Position numbers and translations under genes: made by a program. The notes under the pieces were generated by a model. That model was not told the DNA's origin, made no database searches, and saw only the letters and a list, made by a program, of their open reading frames with translations. A stretch of DNA of 64,000 nucleotides from Siniperca chuatsi (Eukaryota; Chordata; Actinopteri; Centrarchiformes; Sinipercidae), in the NCBI RefSeq assembly GCF_020085105.1, contig NC_058045.1:21747833-21811832 (forward strand), read 5' to 3'. The stretch's first letter is position 1, and the number at the start of each line of letters is the position of its first letter. Shown here one piece after another: positions 36,672-49,399 of this stretch.

Positions 36672-38550
36672 CATCTGTGTAGAAGCATACATATTTTAGT
36701 GTATCATCGTCATGTGTGTATTGTGATGAAAGTGGTGAACATTATGAAGATTTAGTTTTCAAACATTTTAGAGGCAATGATTCCCTCTTGTGGCCAAAGG
36801 TACAATCGACTCCTAGAACTGGACATTTGCACAGCTGGTTAATAACGTTGGAGAAACTAGCAAGAGACAGCTAGATTTTAAAAGTATCCAACCGAAAAAA
36901 TCCCAACCCTCCCTTCAGGCCTCCCTCCAAAGCCACTCCTCCAAAACACATTTTTATGTGGAATGAGTGCACGGGCAGAGTGCGCGCAGGTAGGCCAACC
37001 AAATATTTCATTCAGGCCAAATTAAATGATCGGATGGTCTTATTACAAGCCTGCGACAGCCAGGACATGAAGCCAAGAACATGAAGCCAAAAACTGCAGC
37101 AAAGAAGACTTGTGTTGCTTTTACCTGTGAGTTTTATTGTGAAATCTTTAACGTACTCTACACAGGAGTGCACAGGCCTTACAGAACATGCCCTGCATGC
37201 ATCAACATCGTTGTAATAATCTACTGCTGTTCTTACAGAAAACCTGAACAGAAACAAAATTTACAAAACTACAAATGATAAGTAGAGTAAAAAAGGGAAG
37301 AAACACATTTTAAAAACTTTCCCTCATGCTATTTATAGTAAAACAAAATGCCCCCCAATATTCACAGAAAAAAAGGCACAATGAAACGTGTAAAACAGGC
37401 CAAAATAAAATATAGGCACAAACCTAAGGTGAATGATTGTAGCATGTGAATAGTGGCTTTACACAGAGAGAGTGGATGCAGATGTTTCTGTGCATTAAGT
37501 ATCTTTTAAATGCTTGAGCTAACTTTCCACATGGAGCGGAAGAAGAGTGGAGAAGAAAATGAATACATTTGGGAGCGCAGAAGTGGGGTAAGGTACAGCA
37601 ATGAAACGAAAGAGAGAGAAAAAGACAGACTGAGAATGGACAAACAAAAGGAAAAGAAAGAAGTGCAGAGAAAGATAGAGGAGGAAGGGAGGAGGGATCG
37701 CAGAAGTCATCTCCAGCTCATGATAACAAACAGAGCAAAAACAAGAAGACTTGAAAAGGAGGAGTGGACTTAAGTGTCCCAATCTAGGTCAGGAGGCGCA
37801 ACGCCAGCGCTGCACCTCTGCCAAATTCCTTCCTCCCTCTTTCCCGCCCTCCTCCAGCTCCAGAGAAAACTGGATAGGAAATGCTGGCAGAGCCCTCCCT
37901 CTCCCCTCCTCAATCTGTGCCTCCCCCGTTTTTTTTTTCTTACCCTCGTCATCTCATTCTCTCTCATTTCCTCTCTCTCCTTACTCCCCACTACCAATTT
38001 TTATTATACCTCCTTCTTTTTGCATTTTTCCCTCTAACTCTCCCCCCTCCTCATGCCTGACACTACTAAATCTGCAGCATGTGGGCTTAATGGAAACCAG
38101 ACCCTGACCCATTCCTCTCTAACCTGCAGGCTTCTCCCATGTACACTTAATTAGCTTCGACTTTATTTAGCTTTAGCATGAAAAAAGAAGAGGAAATACA
38201 GAAAGAGGGATACTGTTGCTATGGTTTTACTCTTCACAGGTCGAGTTGAAATGGACACACTTTTCAGTTCTTCTCGTTAAATGTGACTAAATCCCCCTCC
38301 TCTTGTATTTCATCCCAGCCCTGGCACCAGTTGTATATCAATATGTCTCCGCTGGGATTGTGTTTTTAGTGGTGCAGTCTGAACAGTTATCGTGGCTGTG
38401 GTGGGAGGAGGGGAAAGCTGGAGCCCTTCTGTCTGTGTGCAAAAACTCTATGTGCCTTTGTTTGGGTAAGTGGTCTCTATGTCTTGGTGTGTGTGTCTGC
38501 ATATGTGGACATGCATGCACAAATGAGTGCAGTTAGGGGTTTTTTTTAGA

Positions 38551-38601
<51 letters not shown>

Positions 38602-39425
38602 CAGACATAATGGGCTCAGTGGGAGACACAGCTGTCTGACATTCCTGCGCTGGTCAGAGGACGAGCTTCTTCTGCAAGTGTGTGTCTGTGTTTTTAATAA
38701 GAGTTCTGCGTTGCACGAACACACAGACACACATATCTGCAGTGAAGCAACCTCAGCAAAATAAAGACAACAATAAACAGAATCAAAAGTGCAAATCATC
38801 TGTTCTAAACAAAGACAATGTCAAGATTGGTAGAGGCACCATAGTCAAACATATGGAAGACTTATATGTATATTTGTTTTCATAGCTATAAGCACTCGTG
38901 TGTGTGTGTATGTGTATGTATGTACAGTATGTGTGCTTCTGTGTAGTGTATGTGCATTATCGACTTTGTCTGCATTTATACTAAAAATAAATCTGTCCCT
39001 CTGTGCAATTAGAATTGATAGAAACGGACATTCCTAGTGTGTCATGTGTCTTCTACAGTACACATCTGGTGGCTGCCACATCTTTTTTTTTTAAATGTCG
39101 TGATGGAATAAATGTGATTTTTTAAGAAATAGAGGTACTTTTTCAGACATTTGGAAGGCACAAAGGGAGGCACAGGAGAAAAACTTCAAGGCCAGTAGAG
39201 GGAAACGTACACTGTAGCCAACTTTACCACTTTTGCATTTTGTCACATGAGCAATAAAAGTTCTCACAATGAATGGGGCCCAAAACGGTGACTCATCCTC
39301 AGCTTTCTTAGACTTTAGTACTGTGTTGAAGCTTCTTTCCACCACGCCATGAATATAATTTTTTACGCCAACGACTGTACCAGATAAATGATGAATATCT
39401 GTTCTATCTCTTCTAATTCTGTGCC

Positions 39426-42400
39426 TCACACCCAGTCCTGCAACGAACGTTTGCAGTGCACCAAGGCCCTCGGCGTCTCTTTCTTCTGCAGAGTCCTGAG
39501 GATGGCGTAGATTAGGACGAGGATGCACAGGATGAGCACCAGAGGAATAATCACCATGATCAGGGTCATGACTTTTGATTCATTGTCGGCCACCGTCACG
39601 ACCACGTTCACCTCTTTGTCCTTCTCCTCCTCTGTGCTGTCAGGCTTAGAGGTGTGGTCTTGCTCCTGGTTTGTGTCTTTATCCCGGCCCCTGTCCGGCT
39701 CTTTGTGCTCATCTTTGCCTCGGTCTGAAGGGTTGACTGGTTTGTCTTTTGGTTCCTTCTCAGTGTCTGTATCAGGCTTAGGGTCAGGGACTCCCACACA
39801 GCCCATGAAATCCTTCAGGATGGAGCGTGGGTAGCCTTTGTCTGCTTCGGTCTTGCGGTTGTCAAACCTCCAGTAATTGGTGCCTTTGTAGAAATAGGTG
39901 TAAGCTGCATTAAGGGCAAATAAAAGAGAATTAAGTCAGCAAACACATGTGTAATGGATCATTATGTGAATATACTGAATATGTACAGTGTTGATATTTG
40001 ATTTCTAGGCTTTGATCTTGTCAGACAATTTTCAATAGGGGAAGGCAGACTGAGAGCCCACAGGTGGATGCTGGGGTGGAGGTGGGGCTTTTGAAATGCT
40101 ATATGACCAGCGGCAGCAGTAGAAGCGACAGCATAGTTTTCAGCAGCAAAAGAGTGAGAAGAGTACTGATGGCTTAAGTACACCAGTACGATTGAAAGGG
40201 TGCGTTGGATATATGTTGCAATGAGAGGGGTATGCCATCTGAGTGTAGCAGCGGACTGGAGTTGAGTGCCTGAACTAGCACAAAGGCTTTATTTCATGAT
40301 TTCTAATGTGAATAAAATTATGTTTTGCTTTGGATCCTGTCCTGGATGTATTCAACCCTATTTTCAATTGATTTTTGAAAATGCACTTATTCACTTTCTT
40401 GATGAGACTTAGATGAGAAGATCAATACCACTCTCGTATCTGTACAGTAAATATGAAGCTTAGCTTAGCATAAAGACTGGAAACAGGGGGAAACAGCTAG
40501 CCTAGCTCTGTCCACAGGTTAAAAAAAATCCACCTACCAGCATCTCTAAAGCTCACTGATTAAACAAATGAGATAAAAGTGTTGATATGTACAAAAACTG
40601 AAGTGTAAAAATGACCATTCGCCGTTTTATGAAGTGTTATTTGTCGGACTACTAATTGTTTGGGAGCAATTGCCAAGCAACCAGCGGAGACTCCAAAAAT
40701 GATTGGTCTGGCACATAACCGCCCATAAAACCACAATGTGTAGTTTTAATGCTTCAGTTTTTATAAAGATTAAACAAACGAGATGTAACGAGGTGGTGGA
40801 GGTGGATTTTGTTACCATTGGACAGAGGCAGGCTAGCTGTTTCCTCCTGTTTATGCCATCTTTATGCTAAGCTAAGCTAATTGTCTCCTAGCTGTAGCTT
40901 TGTATTTACCTTACAGACATGAGAATGGTATCAATCTTCTCATCGAACTAACAAGAAAGTGAAAAAAATGTATTTTCAAAAATGTTGACCTATTCCTTTA
41001 AAGCTTTTGGAGAGATAGTTTGGGGCTAAATGCAAAACACAGCAAAGACTGTGTGCTTTTCTGTTAATTTAATTTAATTCTTTCAGTACTTCAGTCATTT
41101 TGATCAACCTGGTTTGAAGAAATTCATGGATATCCAAAGAGGCAAAGTTTGAAACAGGACTTGCACTGATTCTACAACTTGTCATTTCATTTACTCATTT
41201 ACTTTACCATTTGTCTTGACAAGGTACATCTAAGTTAAATTTTTGTGCAAACAAAAAGCAGACTCAGGAATGTTTCCAGTTTAGCCTTTGCACTCTCCCC
41301 AACATTCCCATATTTTGCACCAAATGGACGTGTGCAGGGCCAGGGCTGAAGTATAATACCAGACTATACATAAAATTCGTTCATACCTTCACCTACAAGA
41401 AAGCAATAAATCAACAAGATGTGTTGCTTACATGCACTAAGATTTGGCAATGGAGTGCAAAAAGAACTACATACAATCGTCTTGGGGTAAATATCTGGGT
41501 GTAAATGTAGCTCTGTCGTGGAAACCAGGCTTGCGGAGACATTAGAACAGTTTGGGTGGAGATGAGATCGGACTGTTACCAAGTGCATTTAGAGCAGCTC
41601 TGCCACAAATCTAATTTCCAAAGGAAGGATGGGCCAACCCTCAAACCAGAGCTCTCATTCCTCCCTCCTCTCTCTCTCTCATCACCTCACCCTTCTCTCT
41701 GCACTGCTTGCTCCAGCCTAACCAGTCTCAAATGTAATTTTTTCCCTCTTACACACCCCATTTCTCCCCTCTAACCTTTCGTTCTTTCTCTCCCTCCGCC
41801 TCTCCTTACTCATGCTGTTCTCCTGCTTTCAACACTGTATGTTAAGCTTTCGGTTGTGATTCTCATAAACAGAAGCTGTTCCCTTCCTCCAAATAAACGC
41901 TGCATTTGCTTTATTTAAAGTCAGTATTTACCGCCGTCATCACTGAGGAAGGCTCCTTTGGGTGAGGGAGGAATTCTGCCCCATCTACTGTTTGGCTTGG
42001 GGAAGTCGCGGTCTGTAGTCCGGGTCTCCTCATTGTATCGCCAATATCTGCACACAGACAACGAGATATATAAAGACGTAAAGATTCATACAGTATACAA
42101 AACCCTTTTGAGATATGAAAATTATTTTTTAATTGTTGCATGTATCTGTGTGTGTCTCTGATATACTGTACCTGTCTCCAGAGAAGAAGTATGTGTATCC
42201 GTTGGGCTCCCACCAGATTGCTGTGTCAATCTTGTACGCAGGAACTCCTTGTCCATACTCATGTAAGGGCTGTGGGTATCCTGGCAGTACGTCAGCCTCC
42301 CTGAACACCCAATATCTATCATCTGCAGGGACAAAAGGGGATATGTATTTCTCTAAAGAGATAGTAACACCTACAGTACAACCTTCCTCCACAGGTAATG

Positions 42401-43038
42401 TTTGTTACCTGGCTGAGAGAGTTGAAATATGAGAGAAAGTTCATTAGGGAGAGAAGAAAAGCAGGGGGGAAAAAGCAGTGGCATACTGAGAGAAAGCGAT
42501 GGGCAGAACATATGGCATATGTCATGGGGTTTATTCACTCCAGGAGAGAAGTAGAAAGGACAGGCAAGACAGAAATGGCAGGCAAAACACTCCAAGATTT
42601 CCTTATGCGGGAGCCAACTTCATCTCTAACCCTAACCTTTGGACACACTTTTCAGCCACTTTCCACCTCCACTGCCAGGGCGCTGCTGCATTGCAACATA
42701 CTAAACTGAAGTATAATAGCTAAGATTGTGCACTGGAGCTTTTACTGAACAGTGCACACTGACTTTGAGATGCTGTTTAAACATTCTGACCTGATGTCCT
42801 GTCTACCATGTTAGTTAAATAATTTTGAATTCATATGGCCAACATTTCTGTAGGTGGTTTTGATGCATATACTATCCAATAATCTAATACAAACTCTGTT
42901 ATACACACATGCTAAGACACACAAATGCAATACTCTCAATAGTCTATCTGCAGCCATATTGTCAGAATGTTTAAACAGTGAATCATTTGGCTAGAGGAGT
43001 TATTTTCTTTTTCACATCAACTTCTAGTGTTTTAAATA

Positions 43039-43069
<31 letters not shown>

Positions 43070-46000
43070 CTGCCAGAGAGTTTTAGCTGTGTTGAATTAT
43101 TACCATATCCTCGTAAACCACGTTGTGTGGGGGAAAACATGTTGAGTTTGCCCTGTTTCCTTCCAGTCTAACCAGTTCAAATCAAAGCACAGATTTGTGC
43201 TTCACTCCACATTTTGTGTTTATAAAACACACTCTTAAACAGCTCCACGTTGGCTTCAGCTTTGCTCGTAGAAAGGTAGCTGAGAAACATTGCGAAAAAA
43301 AAGCCGTTTGTGCCCTTAAGCAAGGCGCTAAACCATAAAAAAGCTCAACACAGTCTTCCAGGAAGGTTTTGACGTAACACATTGCGCCATCTGCTCAGCA
43401 TGTGGTGGCACTGTTAGCAAAGTGACAGGCTTTATTGGTAATAAACAGCTTTGGCATACCTTTAAAGAAGACAAATTTGCCATCGTGGCGCTCGTAGGCT
43501 GCGTCGATGTCACTAGGCAGGCCGATCCAGAAGACAGATATCGGCATGGGGTAGTTATCCAAGACCCGGTTCCTCCTCACACGCCAGAACCAGCGACCCT
43601 GCACAAGCAAGCAAAATAATTATGTTTATCTTTAATCTTTTTATCTTTCATCAAAATGATTTACTGTTCACTTCCCCTTGCATGACTTGAATGTTGTTTT
43701 GACTCTAAGCAGGGTCATGTGAGTTCATAGATTTCTAAATGTCCTTTCCTATGTAGGTCAGCGGTTGTAAAAACACAGGTGACCAGTGACATGCTCCTTG
43801 ATCCACAACATGTGGAATATCAGAGTTTACAGCTGGCCAATCTAAAGCAAACCCTTGAGTTAAACACTGCGTCTGCACAAATAGGATCAATAATTCTTTA
43901 CTTCTCACCTTGAAAACAAACATCTCCCCCCTCAGCATGGTCACCGTGTCAAAGTCCCCATCACAGATATTGGGGGCCTGGTTGTCCGGCAGCTTGGGAG
44001 GTCGGGGAGGAGGAGGGGGCCGAGGGGGAGGGGGAGGCTGAGGAGGTGGGACATCTTTTCTAATGTGCGGGGTGACAGGTTCTGGCTCAGGCTGGGAGTC
44101 GGTGGGGAGGACAGGAGGTGAGGTGGGGCTGGGTCTCGGCTCCGGCCGGGCTGGGGGATGGTGGCTGCTGTCGGTCGGGTCGGGTGATTCGTGTGGGGGG
44201 TCGGTGGGAGAAGTGGAGGTGGGTTCGTCTTCAGGAGGAGAAGGGGAGGTGGGGGAGTCATCGTTGGGTTTGTCACCAGGGGCCGGAGGAGAAGTGGGTG
44301 GAGCACCAGTGATCAGAGGAGGACCTGAGAACGAAGAGATGGAAAGCTCGGCCTTAAACAAGAAAGAGAAACTTCCACAGTGAAGATTTTTCCTCTCATA
44401 TTTTCACCAAAAATGCAAAAACTACTTCCATCAGAAACAATATAAATTCCTCCAGCCGGCATTAGACCTCAATAATGTCTTCTAAACTCTCCTCCCTTTC
44501 CCTCACAATATCCCATCTCTCCCTCACACAAAGAAAATGCAATTTTCCATTTTGTGCAGCAGCTGTAGGTTCGATTGATTGACTGTGACTGTGCTGCTGC
44601 TCATTGGAAAAATCAGCCCTGCTGGTTGCTAAGAGGAGAAAACACACAGATACAGCCAGTTATGTAATATGTACGGACAGCTGATGGGCTTGCACATTGG
44701 GCTTGTATATGGGCCGACATATTGAGTTACATTGAGCCAAAAATATTGCTAGGAATATATGAAGGCTGACGTTGGCCAGTGACTCAGCTATAAGCATGTG
44801 GAGAAATTCAGCATTTTAACCTGAAATATAGCCTACAGACAGTGAAGGTAAACAAGTCTTTGTTTGTTTCCAAGGCTCTGCTTTTTTCCAGGATCTTAAA
44901 GCAGTATTAGAGGCAAGATGACAGGCTGTAAATTCTGTTACAGAATTCAAATGGCAAATGGCATTAATGGCAATTTGTCAATTTATGCAACTACTTTCTC
45001 AAATCTGTGTTTGATTTTGTGTCTTGTTTTCCTTTCGCACATAATGGACTCTTCCTTAGTATACAGTATACTGTGTATTAGAGGCTTGAAATGCTCACTA
45101 GCAGATGACAGACCTATTAGTTGGCTATTTCCATCACAGGACAAAAAACGATTGTTAGCAGCTGCCCAGAGTGGAATTGTGTCTATGAGGGGGACCACCT
45201 TTTCAAAATTAAAGCCCCTGTACACTGGCAGGCAGTTCTGTTGATGTTACAAAAATACAGTATACTATCTTAAAGCTGCATTAATTGAAATTATTTTCTG
45301 GCCACTTGGGGGCAGCATAGCAAACTGTAAAGACAACACTGACATATTATCACCTTATAAAGTGTTTTTGCTGAACATGGGTGCAAACGGTTGCCTTTGC
45401 ACACCACCAACAGACATGCAGCAACATCAGCATTCATTTGGGGGTCGTGTTTGTGTCCACCTGATGAATTGAAGTCCAATATTCACTCTCTTTATAGCTC
45501 TGTTTTGGTCTCCACCAACTCCTGAGGGCAATATCTGGCTCTTTAGCTGCTAAAGGCTCCACTATGTTCACCAGCTAGCTGCTAACTTTGTCTGTGGGTT
45601 TTTAAAACTTGTTAGCCGAAAACAGCTGCCTGCTATGGCAGAAAAAGAGGTTGATGAGAGTGAACCAAAACATAAGTCATGGGCTGCAAAACCAAAACAA
45701 TGTGCTGGAAGAAGCTAAAATGCTCTGTAGAGCTGAAGGCAACTGCAGAGTTGGTAATAATTCTCTGTGGGTTCATCACTACAAGCGACACCTTTCACAT
45801 TACACTCATTTGATCCGTTGTTAATATAAAAATATTGATTAGTGCAGCTTTAAAGTAAACTAATAAATGCAGAGTTTTGGTTTTATTACATCTTTATGTC
45901 CTTTTAAATCTTCCCTTTTTGTTAAATGCTTAATGCTACACATGAACCCACAGATGTATAGCAATATTGGTGTATTTAAATATCAAGTATTTTAATACTT

Positions 46001-46890
46001 AGAGTTACTTATATATTAGTTCACAAGTTATTTTGTAATAAACTAATACTAAATTTTACAGCAAGTTGCAAAGTAAGCTGCTCCAGCACTGGGCAGGAAT
46101 TGAGCCTGCTAATCGTTACTGTTAAGACTCTGTGTCCCTCGCCGAAATAGTTAAGTGATAAGTCAACAGATGAGTAGCTGATGAGGAAAAACTGATCTGG
46201 GAGGCAGAAAACTGCAAAGCTGCCAGTTTCTTGCATAAAACCTCTACAAAGGAACCCAAATGTTTATTTCTACCAACAAAGTTTATTCTGTGTCACTCTA
46301 TTTTAAACTTTTCTCATCCAGTCAGAGCTTTTCTTTAACACAATCCTTTAGATCTGTTTAATAAAGGAAACTATTGTATAATTTCAGTCAAAACATTTAC
46401 CTTACAGTATTTATAGCAGAAAACCTACAAGATTTTTCACATCTAGTTTGCCAAAACTCTAGTTCACTCTGGTGCAGACGTCTAGTGTAGGTGTATCAGT
46501 AGCCCAGAATTGTGTGGGTATGGAAAGATTTGGGGTTCGTTGGGCAAAGTAAAACCACAGACAACAGTCCCAAACTGAATCAGATTTTTTATCTGTTATG
46601 TGATACGAGAGATGTGACCAGGACAAAACAATGGACAGTAAAGAAATGCATGAAAAAAGGAAAACATGAACCTTGTGGAAAATCCTTGTTTTTGTCTAAA
46701 GCAAAAGAAATCATAAATCAGTCATTCAGTGTAAACTGTAATGAATCTATGTTTGCAGTTAAAGAGACAAACGAGTGAATTGGCCTGTAATTACAGCTCT
46801 TATAACAGGGCCACAGCAGAAACACATACATACACTTATGTACACATACTTGCACTTAATACACACATGTGCGCTTTCTCTAAACAACAT

Positions 46891-46925
<35 letters not shown>

Positions 46926-49363
46926 GATGTCATCTGTCAATCAACAATGCCATCCATTCATGCAGGGAAAGCATGAGAACATCATAACGGCATGCATGAT
47001 AAGCTGTTTTGAACAAAGTCTCACTAGTCTGTGTGGTTGGCCGTGTGTGTGTGCATGCGCGCACATGCACAAAGCTTCTGTACAAGGCTTCTTGTCTTCC
47101 TTCGACAGATGTGATACGAGTGGGATATAACCTCAAATTAAAGCTGATATTCAGCACTTCAACCTCACAGTGATGTTGAAGCTTGACTGAGCAGGAAGCC
47201 AAAACATCAAAAACATGGAGTTCACTGTTTTGTTTTGTACTGTTTCCCTGCAAAGGCCGAAAGATGATAAAAATCCTGTTTTGTTGGAACGGTTGAAAAG
47301 GTTTAAGTTGTAGATACATTTTAGATTTTAATCATTATAGACAAAGCTGAGTTATGGATGAATGTGTGGAAAAAGGGAAATGGACAAAGACAACGGTGTC
47401 TTTAATGGTAGTTACATCCTTGACCTAATATACTGTCATGAAGAATTGATTTACTTCACTACAGAGCTACAAACAGGTGGGTTAGCTGTCTTCCAGTTTC
47501 ATGTCTTTCAGCTTAGCCAAAGCTTAGCTTAGCTTGTTAGCCAAACTGCTTTGTTAGCATTGCTCAAAGTTAGTAAATTTCAAGTTTATAATACATAAAG
47601 CTCACTAAAATGTTTCACGAACAAAAACAGCGAGCATCACACAACATAAAACCAAAATCATTCCAGTCCCCCTATTTAGTTTACATCATGGCATTTTCAC
47701 ATCCTTTCTTCTGTGCACACAGTCTCTTTGTAGGACTCAGTAAGTAGTTGACTTACTGGGTCTCAAGCCATTAAGCCACAAATCTGCTGGTAGTGTGGCT
47801 TTAAATAACTGCATTGTTGAAGACATAAATAAATACAGTGATTTAAATAGGTGTATCAGTACAGCATGTGTTCCTTACCGTATATGTACTGTATTCCTTT
47901 GATGTCATCCTCATGTAGTGTGAAATTGTGTGTGTGAATCCACTGGTAGAAAGGAGCCATTATAGCACTGGGGTTATCTGAGTGCTCCAGACCCAAAGCA
48001 TGACCAAGCTCATGGACTGCAACCAGGAAGAGGTCTACACCTGCAAGACAGACAGTAACACACATATAGTATGTACATATGTACATATATTTGTCAAAAT
48101 TATTTAACTTTCATTATACATTTGTGTAAAATAACATGCAACGAAGGAATGTTACGATAATACATAATACGATACATTGTAATTTATAATAAAAATATAT
48201 GTTAATTTGAGTAACTGCAGTGCAAACTGTACAAATAATAGAGTTGTGTTGTGCTCGTTGTGCTGAAAAACATCTATCTTCTGCAGCAAAGCAGAGGCCT
48301 ACTTCTCAAGACAGAGTTCATTAACAACGTTTGAAAAAGTAGTCCCTAAACGCAGACAAACACTGATCACACAACCCCAGCTCTTGATACTTACTGGATT
48401 AAACAGCACAGACATGAAGTTGCATTCACATAAGTATCATGTAAAACTTGCCTAAATGAATCAAGAAGGCATCATGTAGCATTGTGATCTCCATGTGATC
48501 TCCATACTCTGATGATGTTGCCGTACAACTTGGAACATTTCGGAAACACGCAATATGATCTGTTCCACCATTTTGTAAATCACAACAACATTACAGCCCA
48601 AGCTGAAGAAAACATCTGAATTCAATTAAGATAATAAATGATTCTGTTATTAGTATGGCATCACACAAAGCTAGTGAAGAAATGTAGTTCTTAGTCATTG
48701 ACATGCACCAGCTCAGTTGACCAGGAGAGACAAGACCACAGATAACCAGCTAATGATTAGAGATTATCCCTTCACCAGAAAGTCACAGGTTCAGTTCCCA
48801 CAAGAAAAATTCACCCACTAACCTTCTGGGTTTTGGTTGTCCAGTGTCCAAGGCTCATCAGCATCAAAGTGTGTATCCCCACCTATTCCTGGTCCAGGGT
48901 AGTAGGCGTGGGCCAGCGACCCCCCCTCGCCATCAAACAATGACATATCACCATGGAAACCAGAGGCAAACAACAATAGGATGTCAGCGAGCTCTGCCCG
49001 GCTGCCATTGATGTTGTTTTCAACAGGTAACTCCTCAAAGGTGAGCGGGGTGACCCGTCTCCACACGCCAAAGGCTGTGCGGATAGCATCGTACGTCCGT
49101 TCCTCGCCCAGCGAGGAGGGGATGTGTTGATTCATTATACTGGAACCGGAAGAGAAAGCATATCAGAGTTGGTATGTTAAACATTCTGCTTTAGTGTTGT
49201 CTAATTTTTACATTACAATGTTATGAACCTGTAAGTGATGTGGTCTTTGCCCCACTGCTGTCCAGTGAGAGTGTAGCGTTTCTTCCTCGCACCATCCATC
49301 TCTGTTGGTTCTCTGTCTGGGAGGCCACAGCGAGGCCGACGCATGGCCCTACGCAGCCGCCAC

Positions 49364-49399
<36 letters not shown>

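Larger units (their letters stand above)
31180..39425. other. Intergenic: cngb1 upstream region and mmp15 3' flank, repeat-rich
   Basis: No protein-coding gene was recognised in these 8.2 kb. They hold (CA)/(GT) tracts at 31070-31091, 31182-31226, 36131-36169 and 38553-38588, the candidate cngb1 first exon at 33065-33240, and nested DNA elements at 33891-35164 and 36190-36671. A Lys/Glu-rich open frame at 37510-37773 and pyrimidine-rich DNA at 37830-38050 are also present. The mmp15 3' UTR should start at 39425; a minus-strand AATAAA lies near 38162, but its use is uncertain. Confidence 0.5.

Noticed and set aside
37510-37773. Plus-strand Lys/Glu/Arg-rich frame of 87 codons
   Set aside because: It arises from purine-rich low-complexity DNA; no partner exons or homology were recognised.
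44063-44383. Plus-strand Gly/Val/Ser-rich frame
   Set aside because: It is the antisense shadow of the proline-rich hinge exon of mmp15 (43909-44324).
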